Positions 37,502-48,455 of a stretch of DNA of 64,000 bases are shown piece by piece (position 1 is the first letter of the stretch; each line of letters opens with the position of its first letter). The notes under the pieces are model-generated. The model worked only from the letters and a program-made list of their open reading frames with translations, had not been told where the DNA came from and did no database searches. The position numbers and the translations under genes were made by a program. This DNA is from Scenedesmus sp. ARA3 (taxonomy: Eukaryota > Chlorophyta > Chlorophyceae > Sphaeropleales > Scenedesmaceae): positions 45,971 to 109,970 of the forward strand of contig RWJK01001345.1 in assembly GCA_004335835.1 (NCBI GenBank). Direction: 5' to 3'.

Positions 37502-37915
37502 GATGCCGGCTTACTTCCTGCGGGTGCCTGGGAAGCTGATGAAGCCTCCACCCTTGCTGCTGCCGCTGCTGCTGTCGCTGCTGCGAGAGGTCTGCAGAGG
37601 CAGGAGGCACACAAGAGGATAGCGCAGGAAAGGCAGGCAGCTCAACGAGGCGTGGTGGTTTGTCTTTGATGGAGCCATGCATTGGCTAGGCCTGGCATGG
37701 TGTCAAAGCATTGGCAGAGCCAGAGCAGATACATCTGGAAAGACCGCGTGTCCTGCAAGTGCTGTTGAGCTCGCTGCGGAGAACAGAAGTGAGCATCTGC
37801 TGCGCAACAGCGGTCTCCAGGCAGTCTTCACACGACACAGCTTGTTTTTTTGTGATTGCCGCACCACCCAGTTCCCTTTCAACTTTATTTCACCATGTAC
37901 AGCACCACACCACAT
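35392..37915. other. Convergent spacer; repeat-rich open segment at 36.4-37.6 kb of unknown status
   Basis: The 3' ends of copy 2 (+) and the pTAC16-like gene (-) face each other here. A 399-codon ORF (36423-37622, +) and a 213-codon ORF (36973-37614, -) overlap. Both cross a region of repeated caggaactcctgctgctgc elements, so openness alone says little. I see no recognisable domain in either. The stretch 35560-36380 shows no coding signal. Confidence 0.4.
37173..37545. repeat. Interspersed short repeat cluster
   Basis: tgcaggaactcctgctgctg-like elements occur at about 37175, 37229, 37337 and 37457. A 40-bp element starting ccggcttacttcctgcgg lies at 37363 and again at 37506. On the minus strand the elements read as QEFLQA-type repeats, on the plus strand as poly-Leu/Ala. 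Confidence 0.8.
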
Positions 37916-39919
37916 TCACGAAGCTGCTGCAACAGCTTGACTTCCAGACACTCCTCTCACGCCTCTCACCTGTGTTCCCGACTTCTGTGTGCCTGTCTTC
38001 TGCGTCCCAACCGACGCCTTTTGCGTGCCAAACAGGCCGACCCTCTGCGTAGCAACCTTCTGTGTGCCGACCTTCTGTGTGCCCGCCTTCTGTGTCCCGG
38101 CCTTCTGCGTGCCCTGCTGCTTCGCGCGCGCTGCTGCCGCAGCTGCTGCTGCTGCGCGCGCCTCCTCCTGCTTGCGCTTGAGCTCCTCAGCCTTCTTCTG
38201 CTGCTCCCCCTTGGCCTTGGCTGCTGCCTCGGCACGGGCCTTTGCGATTGCCTCAGCTTTTGCGCGAGCCTCCTCCTGCAAGCACAGCGTGCGTCGACAA
38301 ACCAATTTCAACATGCGGTGGGGATACTGTGCTGTGAGACAGTGCTACAGGGTGGAATCCAGACCACATGCCTCAGCAGCGAAGGCTTTGCAAGTGCAGA
38401 GCAGGCCGCAGTGCAACAGCACGTTGTGTCATGGCTTGCCCGCTCAACAATTCTGCCTGCTGTGCCCTGCATGAGACGCTTGCCACTAAGCATGTGCGTG
38501 CTGCAGGTGCAGTGCAAGGTTGCACACTAGCCAAGACAAGTTCCTCTGCATGTGATATTGGCTCAAGTGCAGTGGTGTCGTAGCAGCCTGCGCGCTTCCG
38601 ACCACGTCTCACACCGTCGCCTCTCACCTGCTTCTTGCGTGCTGCCTCAGCAGCAGCAGCGCGAGCCTGCTCTGCCTTCTTCTTCTGCTCCTCACGCGCC
38701 TTTGCCACAGCCTCTGCCTTGGCACGGGCCTCCTCCTGCAAGCACGCACATGCAGCAGCAGCAAAGCCAGTCAACAAAACGTCCGCAGATGAGAGAGCAT
38801 CGTTCAGCTGCTCAGCGCGTGGCGCAAGCAGCGGGCAACAGCTTTCACCACGCACACAGCCCAGCACAGATGCCTAGGCCAGCACATATGCAACAGGCAA
38901 ATCACAGCCGCAGCTCCCGGCGCAGCAGCGCACCTGCTGCTTGCGTGCTGCCTCAGCTGCAGCAGCGCGCGCCTCCTCTGCCTTCCTCTTCTGCTCGTCG
39001 GCCTTCTTCTGCTGCTCCGCCTTGGCCTTGGCTGCTGCCTCGGCCTTTGCGCGCGCCTCCTCCTGCACAGCAGCACAGCGCCACGCACAAGCATGTGAGT
39101 CGAGGCAGCAGCACTACAGCAGTGTTATTCATGGTATTGACACATCTTGAGCATACTAACATGCCAGCTTCATACCTGCAACTGCGAAGAGTCCAACATC
39201 CAACCAAGGCTCAGCCTGCAAAAAAAAAGCTGCTGTGCTAGGCAAATATGCGACCATCACCAACCAAATACATCGCCGCACTACAGAGCCTTGCTTGCTG
39301 GTTGCTCTTGATGCTGTAGTGCCTGCTGCCGCACCTGCTTCTTGCGTGCTGCCTCAGCTGCTGCAGCGCGCGCCTCCTCTGCCCGCTTCTTCTGCTCCTC
39401 CACCTTTGCGCGAGCCTCCTCCTGCAACAGCAGCAGGCAGCAGCACACAAGGGAACACACATGCAGCAGTGAGCAACTCAGCTCACACTGAACCCGATCT
39501 GTCAGGTCCACAAGGAATAGTGCATGCCCATGCATTACACATGTAGGTCCATGTAGGTCTAAGAACATGCTGCAGGAGCTTATTGTAAGCACGTGAGTGC
39601 CACAAGGGCAACAGCTACACAACATGCACACAACAGCAAGACCAGCACTGCAGCCGGCTCCAACATGCCAGAAACAATGCGAGCTTGGCAACACCAGGCA
39701 TACCCCGGGCTGCACCCTGCACCACATGGCTGCTGGCAGCAAAGGCTTATGCAACCACCAGCGATCCAGATCCTCAGTCAGCGCTTGCAGCTGCTCACCT
39801 GCTTCTTGCGTGCTGCCTCAGCAGCGGCAGCGCGCGCCTCCTCTGCCTTCCTCTTCTGCTCCTCCTTGGCCTTAGCTGCTGCCTCAGCCCTTGCACGAGC
39901 CTCATCCTGCAAGCAGTTC

Positions 39920-39972
<53 letters not shown>

Positions 39973-41732
39973 GGCTAGGTGCAGATCACTCACAGGTTGC
40001 AAATTGCAGCGGTCAAGGGCAGTGGCAGCCTACATCAAACGCTCCTGCAAGAGCTCTGGCTGCAAAACATTTACTTACTGTGTAATCTTTCCATGTTGCC
40101 AACTCCGTGCATGCTCAGACAGGGAGCCAAAGCAACAGCGTCACAGCACCTGCCACATTGCGAAGTTTTGAGATTTTTACTCTGAACGGCTTGCACCCAC
40201 CTCCTGCTTGCGGCGTGCAGCTTCTGCAGCAGCAGCGCGTGCCTGCTCAGCTGCCCGCTTTGCAGATGCCTCCTGCTCCCTGCGCTTGGCCTCAGCAGCA
40301 GCGCGTGCCTCCTCCTGCTTGCGGCGGGCGGCCTCTGCAGCTGCTGCACGTGCCTCCTCTGCGGCGCGCTTCTTTGCTTCTTCCTGCTCCCTGCGCCTAG
40401 CCTCAGCAGCAGCGCGTGCCTCGTCCTGCTTGCGGCGTGCCGCTTCTGCAGCTGCTGCACGTGCCTCCTCCTGCAGGACAGGTTGCAGATTGCGGCAGCA
40501 GCAGCAGCAGCAGCAGGTCATGCAGCAGTCGGATGGTCTGGCAGATGGCGCCGTGGCTAGAAGAAAGCACTCTCTGCAGGCCTTTCAAACTCAACGCAGC
40601 AGCAACCCAAGCACTGCTTAGCAACTATATTGAGCGCGCGGTGCACAGATAACATAATCAACAACATCTTTGACTGAGCAACGCTGCAAGTTGCCTGCAG
40701 CTGACAGTTGTGCCCGCTCACCTGCTTCCTCTTCTGTGCCTCAGCAGCAGCGCGAGCCTCCTCCTGCTTGCGGCGTGCTGCCTCAGCAGCAGCAGCGCGC
40801 GCCTCCTCCTGCAAGGGCAACTTGCCACGCGAGGCTGTGAGCCACACATGGACACTTCATATGTGCTCTTTTCAACTTGAAGCTCTCTATTTTGAGCCTT
40901 CAGCAAGGCTGCCACCAACACCCTGCAAGCATGACTCATGGCAGCCCCCACTACCCAAACTGCTGTACACGCTGCATGCAACTGGCACATACATCAGATC
41001 AGTCCTCAGCGCCGCCAACAGTCAACAACCAGCCACCACAGCAGCATGGCACACACTCTGTCGCACGATGTCTGCTGAGGTGCATCTGCCAAGCGCGGGA
41101 CTAAAACCACCACCCACAAAATGCAAAAGGCCCCTGCCGCCGCACCTGCTTGCGCTTCTGCGCCTCTGCCTGTGCTGCGCGCGCCTCTGCCGCCTTGCGC
41201 GCCTGCTCCTCCTGCCGCTTGCGCTGCGCCTCTGCTGCTGCTGCGCGCGCCTGCTCCTGCTTGCGCTGCTGCGCCTCCAGTGCTGCTGCACGCGCCTCGG
41301 CAGCCTCCTGCAAGCGGCAAATTTGCAAGGGCCCCGGAATTGCAGGCACAGGCGTCCACAGCAGTGCAGGCAGCAGCAGCAGCAGCAGCAAGGTTTGGTA
41401 AGGACGGGGTTTACTTTTGTGCGCATGGTGCTCAGGTGCGTTGGGCACCTGCTTGGACTGCTTGCAGAACCACACGCCACACGCACATGCAATTTAGCAC
41501 GCGTCTTGAGGAGCAGAGGCAACCACCTGCTGCCTGCAAGCTTTGAAAGAACCAGCCCATGCACGCAAACTTGCTGTTGCCAGGCGCTTGGCTGCCCGTA
41601 AGCAACCAGCTATTGCTTTGGAAGAGTGCGCACCTCCTGCCTGCGGCGCTGCAGCTCCGCTGCTGCTGCGCGCGCCTCCTCCTGCTTGCGCTTCTGCGCC
41701 TCAGCAGCAGCACGGCGCGCTTCCGCTGCCTT
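37916..41732 (-). other. pTAC16-like exons 12-20: EEARA coiled-coil repeat exons
   Basis: Exons in transcript order: 41634-41732, 41146-41307, 40722-40808, 40201-40470, 39799-39906, 39335-39421, 38934-39062, 38628-38735, 37916-38275. All are phase 0. Each begins (E/D)EARA and most end RKKQ or RRKQ before the donor, giving a long charged Ala/Glu/Lys/Arg helix. The last exon adds GTQK repeats (GTQKAGTQKAGTQKVGTQKV) and VGLFGTQK before the stop at 37916. Confidence 0.85.
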
Positions 41733-43295
41733 CTGCTCAACATGAACAGCAGCAAACAACACACAGCAGCAGCAGCAGCAGCAGCGGGAGAGGACAGGAG
41801 TGAGCAACATAACAACCCGGAACAATTGACCGCCATGGAATCACGTGTCTGTTGACTGATGCAGTGCTGGGGTAGCAGAGTGTTAAATGTTACTACCAGC
41901 CGCATCGAAAACATTGCTAGCGTGCAGTTGCGCCACCGCCTTTCCCCCACAGCAATAAATCGGGTGTGCTGTCAAGGAATATCTGGATACCCGAATTGCC
42001 TGATTTCAAAGCATGCGGATGCACAGCGGCGCTGCCAGCACCCCTCACCTCAGCCGGGCTCTGCTCCTGCACCCTGCCAGACTGCTGCGCGCGCGCCTTG
42101 ATGCGGCGCGTGCCAAACGCAAACAGGCCCCCTGCCTGCTCCTCCTCTTCCTGCTCCTCCTCAGGCTCTGGCTGCTGCTGCTTCTTGGCAGCACCGAAGA
42201 AAGAAGGGAAGGGAGAGGCGCGCTTGGGGGCAGGTGCCTCCTCCTCCTCCTCTTCTTCTTCCTCTTCGGCAGCATACACCTGCAGGAAATGGGCCAGAGA
42301 GGGGTGCAAAACATGTGAGTGAAGGCGCGCAAACTGCGGCAGCTGTCCTGCCTTTGTGTGCCAGTATGCGGCGTACACCTGCAGGTTGGATGCGCTGCAT
42401 TGTTGTGCTCCATTCCACGCGGCAATCCCTAAGGCTGCCTCCAACTGCTTCTCAGCAGCACGTCTTAAGCACCGGGCAAGGACGCGTGACTGCAAACGCC
42501 TCAACATCAGAATCTTGCTGTGCCAATCATGCGCCTGTGCTTTGTCAGCGTCAATGCAGCAGCAGGCAGCTGTGCTGCTCAGCTCACCGGCTTGGCTCCG
42601 AAGCCAAACAGAGACAGAGGGGACTTGGCGCGTGGCGCCTCCTCCTCCTCCTCTTCTTCCTCCTCGGGCTCTGGCTGGGCCTGCGCCTAGCAGCAGCAGC
42701 AGCAGCAGCATAGGGCAAGCAGACAGTCAGATCAATTCAAAGACGACGCGAGGTTCAGATTTGATCAGGTTTGAACACGCGTGAGAAAGCAAGCACGCGC
42801 GCAAGCGTGCGAGCGCACTGCTCCGTGCTGTGCTATGTGCTGTGCTAGCCGGTGTGGGCCATGCGCTATGCTGTGTGCTGTGCTAGCCGGTGTGCGCAAT
42901 GCGCTGTGCTGCGTGCTGCATCAGCATCAGGGCACACCTTCTTGGCACCAAAGCCAAAGAGGCCCACGGGGGCCTTGGCGCGTGGCGCCTCCTCCTCCTC
43001 CTCCTCAGGCTCTGGGGTCACCTGCACCTGCACAGCAACAGCAGCAGCAGCAGCAGCAGCAGCACAGCATATCAAGCATGCATGTGTACCATTACTGTGT
43101 TCTGTACGTGGTGTTGTCTGTTGCGTTGAACTGCCATTTGTTTGCCTTACTGCCTCTTTGAACTAAAAGGATTCAAAATCGAATGCGCGCGCTCACCTTC
43201 TTGGTGCCGAAGCCAAACAGGCCCAGGGGCTTGGCAGGAGCGGGTGCCTCCTCCTCCTCCTCTTCCTCCTCAGGCGCTGGGGTCACCTGCACCTG

Positions 43296-43330
<35 letters not shown>

Positions 43331-45466
43331 TAAAACACACCAGGCATTAGACACATCAGACACAGCAACAGCCCGTCAGCAGGTTGTACTGTGGCAGACC
43401 AGCATGCCAACCATCACTTGTTCTGCATGGGGGTGTCTCTTGCATGCATGTACTGCTGTTTACTGGCTTGAATGTTCTTTTCATTTTCGAGACTTGGGAA
43501 TCACGCGCACTCACCTTCTTGGTGCCGAAGCCAAACAGGCCCAGGGGCTTGGCGGGAGCGGGTGCCTCCTCCTCCTCCTCTTCCTCCTCGGGCTCAGGCG
43601 CCGCCTGCAGTAGCAGCAGCAGCGCAGCAGCAGCAGAACAAGACAGTTGGGATGCTGAATATCAACCCCCAGCCGATCCAAGCGCTTGCAAGCAAGCAAG
43701 CAAACAGCATGCATGTCTGCTTGACTGCCTGCCTGCCTTTTCGAGGCTGTCACAAAAAGTGTTTGTGACAATAGCAGCGGCCGCTGATGGTGGATACATC
43801 ATGGCCGCCACCATGCTGCCTGCACAGCCTCTCAAACTACAGCCTCACCCGACCTTCTTTGCCCCACTGCCGAACAGGCCGATTGCAGGCAACGCCTTGT
43901 TTGTCGCAGTCAGGCGCAGCACACTTCCAACTCACACACTCGCATCCACAGCTGTCCAATCAACACACCCACCCACACACCGCGCCCCGCAAACTCACCT
44001 TCTTGGCTCCGAACCCAAACAGGCCGACCGCAGGCTTGGCAGCAGCAGCAGCAGGCGCCTCCTCCTCAGGCTCCGCAGCAGCAGCCTCAGCAGCAGCAGC
44101 CTCGTTCTTCTCAGCAATGCCAGACAGCGCAGCAGCCAGCTGGCCCTGCAGCTCCCCAGCCTCCACACTGCTGCCTGCCAGGGACAACTGCACAACAGAC
44201 TTTTACACTCCCACCCACACTGCATGCACACCGCAAACTCACCTTCTTAGCTCCAAACCCAAACAAACTGACCGCAGGCTTGGCAGCAGCAGCAGGCGCC
44301 TCCTGCTCAGGCTCCGCCTGGCTGGCAGCCTCAGCAGCAGCAGCCTCGTTCTTCTCAGCAATGCCAGACAGTGCAGCAGCCAGCTGGCCCTGCAGCTCCC
44401 CAGCCTCCAGACTGCTGCCTGCCAGGGACAGCTGCACGGGGCCTGCAGGGATGCCGCCAGGCGCTGCCAGCAGCGCACTGAGCGTGTCGATCACATCCAG
44501 CACACCCACGGGGCCTGCGTTTGCCAGGTGCAACAAAGGAGGCAGAGAGAGAGTAGTCAGGAGCAGCTGACAGGTATGACAATGGCGCTGCCAGCAGTAT
44601 GCTGAGCGCATCGATCACATCCAGCACACCCACGGGACCTGCACAGTGGCAGATCAGGCAGAAAAGAGCGTAAGAAGTAGGTGGAAAGTATGACAGTGCA
44701 GCTGCCAGCAGTGCGCTGAGCGCGTCGATCACATCCAGCACACCCACGGGGCCTGCATTTTTCCAGGTGCAACAAAGGAGGCAGAGAGAGGCGTCAGCAG
44801 CAGCTGGAGGGTATGACAATGCAGCTGCCAGCAGCGCGCTGAGCGTGTCCCCACGACCCCACAACCAACACCTTCAACAGAAAGACACCTGCAGCAAGTC
44901 GGCTCACCTGCTGTCGCGGGGTCCACAGTGCCCGCCTCCGCCACCACCAGGTTCATTTCTGGTTGCTGACTTGCCCTATGCACAAAATACACCAACTACA
45001 AACAGCCTGCAGTATGTTCACCTGCTGTTGCGGGGTCCACAGTGCCAGCTTCCGCCACCACCAGGTTCTGACTGGTGGCCTCCTCCCCACCAGCATTCAG
45101 CCCAGCAGCAGTCACCACAACGTAGCTCTCCAGCCCTGCCTTCTCAGCTGCTGCAGCAGCACGGCCCCTGCTGCTGCCGCCCAGCTTTGGTGCGAATGCA
45201 AACAGGCCCCCGCTGGGCTTGGGTGCTGCTGCGCCCGGGGTGGCAGCAGGACCTGAGGCCACGATGATGGGCGTGCAGCCGGCGTCTGCTGCTGCAGCGA
45301 GCACGGCTGGCAGCAGCTGCAGGGCATAACAAGCAGCAGCAGCAGCAGCAGCAGCAACAGACTCAGTAAAAGCAGGTGCTGCAGGGCCTGGGGTTACAAT
45401 GATGGGTGTGCAGCCCGCGTCTGCTGCTGCAGCGAGTACGGCTGGCAGCAGCTGCAGGGCATGACA

Positions 45467-45510
<44 letters not shown>

Positions 45511-48035
45511 GAGGAAGAGAAAGAAGTCTGGTAGCGCACAACGTGCTGCAGCGGCGCCAGCTACAATGCGTCCCAATCATACACACAGGGGGAGCAGCTG
45601 CTGCTGCTGCTGCTGCTGCACTCCTGCAACCCCACACTCTGCTGCTGCTGCTGCTGCTGCTGCTGCACTTCTGCAGCACCACATTCTGCTGCTCTTGCGC
45701 ATCGCCACACACTGTTGTTGCTGCTCACCCGCTCGTCAGCCAGCTTGCCGCCGATCACAACCCCCTCCACCACCACCAGCCTGCCACCACGCTTGGGCAG
45801 TGCAGCGACCAGCGCCTCCTCATCTTAATGCAATCAGACAGGGGCAACAGCTGCTGCTGCTATGGCTTAAATGGTAGCATGATGATGAGCTGCTGCTGCT
45901 GCTGCACTGCCGCACAAGCATATTCTGCTGCTGCTGCTGCTCACCCTCTCATCAGCCAGCTTGCCGCCGATCACATCCCCCTCCACCACCACCAGCCTGC
46001 CACCCCGCTTGGGCAGTGCAGCGGCTAAGGCCTCCTCATCAGAGAAGTCCAGCTCCACCAGCTTGATGTTGGCAAGGGCATCACCAGCCAGCAGCTCGTA
46101 CTTCTTTGCAAAGTTGAGCGCTGCTGTGGCGCGCTCCAAGTCAGCCACACCTGCAGCATGGACACAGCATGAGACAAAGGATTTGGTGTTTTTTGATTTT
46201 TGGGCTGGTTGATGTTGGCGAGGGCATCACCAGCCAGCAGCTCGTACTTCTTTGCAAAGTTGAGCGCTGCTGTGGCACGCTCCAAGTCAGCCACACCTGC
46301 AACACAAAATCAACAGATCGCCGCACCACAGGCTGCATCTTGTGCAGCTGTTGCTGTGTCACGCCAAACACTGCAGGGTCTTCTGCTTGTTGGGCGAGGC
46401 AAGGATGTGAGGTTTGCGCAAACATCTGCTGTTCAATGCATTGCAACGTGGAGTCCACCCTGCAATGCATAGAGCACCAAGTGTTTGCGTAAACCCCACA
46501 CTCTTGCCTCGCCTAACAGACATGACATATGTAACAATATGTCATCATGCCCCTTCCTGCTGGTGGCAGCCCTGACAGCTCTTGCAGCAGTGCATGTGTT
46601 CTGTGCTACGTCCTTGTTTGCACCTGAACCCACTTCCTGCCCCTTGCGTACCTCTGCCGACCCCTGCCTGTCCCTGCCTGCCCCTGGCTGCCTACCTGCG
46701 TGTGCACATGCCACCACCTTCCCGCCAGCGAGCGAGCTCCCCTGATCGAGCTGCTTCGTTGGCAGCCCCTGTCCATGTGTTGTGCCCCTGCCTATGTGTT
46801 GTGCCCCTGCCTATGTGTTGTGCCCCTGTCCATGTGTTGTGCCCCTGCCTATGTGTTGTGGCCCTGCCTATGTGTTGTGCCCCTGCCTATGTGTTGTGCC
46901 CCTGCCTATGTGTTGTGCCCCTGCCTATGTGCTGTGCCCCTGTCCATGTGCTGTGCCCCTGCCTGCCCAGAAGAGGCGCACCTGTCACCACCTTCCCGCC
47001 AGCGAGCTAGTTCTCCCGACTCAGCTGCTTCTCTGGCTGCCCATGCCTGCCTGTGTGTTGTGCCCCTGCTTCTGTGCTGTGGCCCTGCCCGCCCCAACCG
47101 TGCGCACCTGCCACCACCTTCTCGCCTGCATTGGCCAGCTCCCTCACAATGCGCAGCGCAATCTGGCCCTCAGCGCCTGCGTTGGTGCAACACGGTTGTA
47201 TGTTGGAAATGTTGAATTGGGAGCAGCAGTCATGTGGGCGAGCTATGTTGAGTGCTTGCTTGCTGCCAGGCTGCACTGCTGCACAAAACGTATGCTGGGC
47301 TCTCGTAGGTGTCCGAACTGTTGTCATGTTGGCTGCTCGTATCGTGTCGAATTGCCCACTAAAAGATGCGGCAACCATGGTACAAGCCGTGTTGCTGGTT
47401 GATCTGCTCAGCATTCGCTGTTAGTGACAGCATTGCTGCGCAGCGCAGCAGCTGCACGGAGAGACAGTATGTGCGTACAGATGTACCGCAGCGTACTGCA
47501 GTGCAGTGCCTTGCTGCCACATCACCTCTGCACCTGTCACACTACCCATATCAGCACCATTACTGGCTCAAAAGTTTGAGAGACACCACCCTGATGCACC
47601 TCAATCAGTGTCTAGCCAGCTGGCAAGCTATGCTGGTGGCTGCACTTGCGTGATCAAGTGACGATCCACCGTCCGATGCAGCTGTACAATTGTGCACAGC
47701 ACCCTACCCGCAGCTGCTGCTCCACCTTGCCAAATAGAAGCAAACTCAGACCTACCTGCCACGAACAGAGGAGACTTTGCGGCCTTGCTAGCCTTCTGCA
47801 GCAGAGTTGTGCCCAGTGTCTGGAGTGCAGAGGTAGCATATACGGGCACAGCAGCACGGCGACCCGCCAGCCCTGCTGCCGAGCGCCTGACGACGGCAAA
47901 TCCAGCCCTGCGGCATTTCTGGCGACGGAGAGGTGCTGCGCTGCTCAGGGCGCACTGTGGAACCACCCTTGTGGCACGGCTTGCGCTGACGCGCTGCTGC
48001 AGCCCCTGAGCCGCTGTGGGGGCGATGCTGGCCAT
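37916..48035 (-). CDS. pTAC16-like plastid NAD(P)-binding protein with expanded Ala/Glu-rich C-terminus
   Basis: Twenty exons sum to 3327 nt (1108 residues) with all phases matching. The N-terminal 60 or so residues are Arg/Ala/Ser-rich, as in a chloroplast transit peptide. LFVAGAEGQIALRIVRELA is the Gly-rich Rossmann start. Residues to about 300 (VADLERATAALNFAKKYELL, LVVVEGDVIGG, VVVTAAGL, NLVVAEAGTVDP, VGVLDVIDALSALL) follow the order seen in the plant protein pTAC16, a component of plastid transcriptionally active chromosome and thylakoid fractions. The plant protein is roughly 500 aa, so this one is about twice as long. The extra length is repeated exons encoding acidic-LFGFGxKK units and EEARAKAEAAAK coiled-coil units. 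The assignment is by recognition; another SDR-fold plastid protein such as a Tic62 relative is the alternative. Confidence 0.8.
42049..44514 (-). other. pTAC16-like exons 5-11: acidic LFGFGxKK repeat exons
   Basis: Exons in transcript order: 44243-44514, 43999-44187, 43515-43604, 43197-43292, 42938-43027, 42588-42686, 42049-42279. After the first, each is phase 0 at both ends. Exon 43999-44187 repeats the second half of exon 44243-44514 (LSLAGSS[VL]EAGELQGQLAAA... to KPAV[GS]LFGFGAKK). The next four each consist of a Glu run followed by a short Ala/Pro/Lys stretch and LFGFG[TA]K. Exon 42049-42279 holds a long Glu run, PSFFGAAKKQ and GLFAFGTRR. These look like serial whole-exon duplications. 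Confidence 0.85.
44590..44955 (-). repeat. Partial copies of neighbouring pTAC16-like exon ends
   Basis: Copies of the 5' part of exon 44243-44514 (PVGVLDVIDALSxLLAA with acceptor) lie at about 44593-44642 and 44706-44757, and a shorter trace at about 44820-44850. A copy of the 3' end of exon 45022-45316 (NLVVAEAGTVDPATAG plus donor) lies at about 44908-44955. Confidence 0.9.
45388..45453 (-). repeat. Partial copy of exon 45022-45316 5' part
   Basis: It encodes LLPAVLAAAADAGCTPIIVT and has the ccctgcag acceptor, matching 45256-45316. It is separated from the full exon by a CAG array. Confidence 0.9.
45727..46298 (-). repeat. Exon 45945-46150 flanked by partial copies on both sides
   Basis: 45727-45826 copies its 3' half (LPKRGGRLVVVEGVVIGGKL with donor). 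46206-46298 copies its 5' half (GVADLERATAALNFAKKYEL and on, with acceptor). The central copy is the only one with both splice sites in frame. Confidence 0.9.
46778..46960. repeat. 21-bp minisatellite, about nine units
   Basis: Unit tgtgttgtgcccctgcctat plus g, with small changes, inside the large intron between exons 2 and 3 of the pTAC16-like gene. It opens all frames. Decayed copies of exon 47108-47176 3' end (caccaccttcccgcc) lie on either side at about 46710 and 46985. Confidence 0.9.
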
Positions 48036-48455
48036 GTTGACGCGTGCAGAAACGTTGAAACCAATGTGTGGTGATGTGATGAGTAGTGTGGCCAGCAAAG
48101 AATGTTCAAAGGGGAACTGTTCCCCGACCACAGAGTTGAGCCGTGGGCCCGATCAACTAGGTTTACGTGCAGGCAAAGTAACAACAGTATTGTTCAGGGT
48201 AATAATCTGGTGAGACACTGCGGGACGAAGAAATGATCGTTACAAAACCCCGGTGCTTATGCTTTTGCATTACTTGAGAATACCTTTCACTGATCAAGTG
48301 TTGAAAATTTACTGATTTTCAGAGCGCAGGTACTGCAGCAAGCTCCCACGGAACGATCACTACACCTACAACTTTGGACGCGTGCTGCAGCAGCGTAGAA
48401 CCTTATCACGGTTTTTTGATCTCTAAGAAAAGTTCTTGAGAACACCAGAAGCAGC
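48036..48455. promoter_or_regulatory. Divergent promoter region of the pTAC16-like and HCAR genes
   Basis: The two start codons are 420 bp apart and point away from each other. Both products are predicted plastid proteins. The region is more AT-rich (notably 48240-48330) than its surroundings. I see no clear TATA box. Shared regulation is an inference from layout. Confidence 0.5.

Larger units (their letters stand above)
45022..48035 (-). other. pTAC16-like exons 1-4: transit peptide and Rossmann core
   Basis: Exons in transcript order: 47756-48035 (ATG at 48035), 47108-47176, 45945-46150, 45022-45316. The phase pattern is 1, 1, 0, 1. Exon 4 includes an inserted loop GLFAFAPKLGG, an early form of the LFGFG motif repeated later. 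The transit peptide is rich in Arg, Ser and Ala and is followed by VPVYATSALQTLGTTLLQKA. Confidence 0.85.

Noticed and set aside
46582..47414. ORFs with CAPAYVLCPCLCVV-type repeats
   Set aside because: They arise from the 21-bp minisatellite within a pTAC16-like intron.
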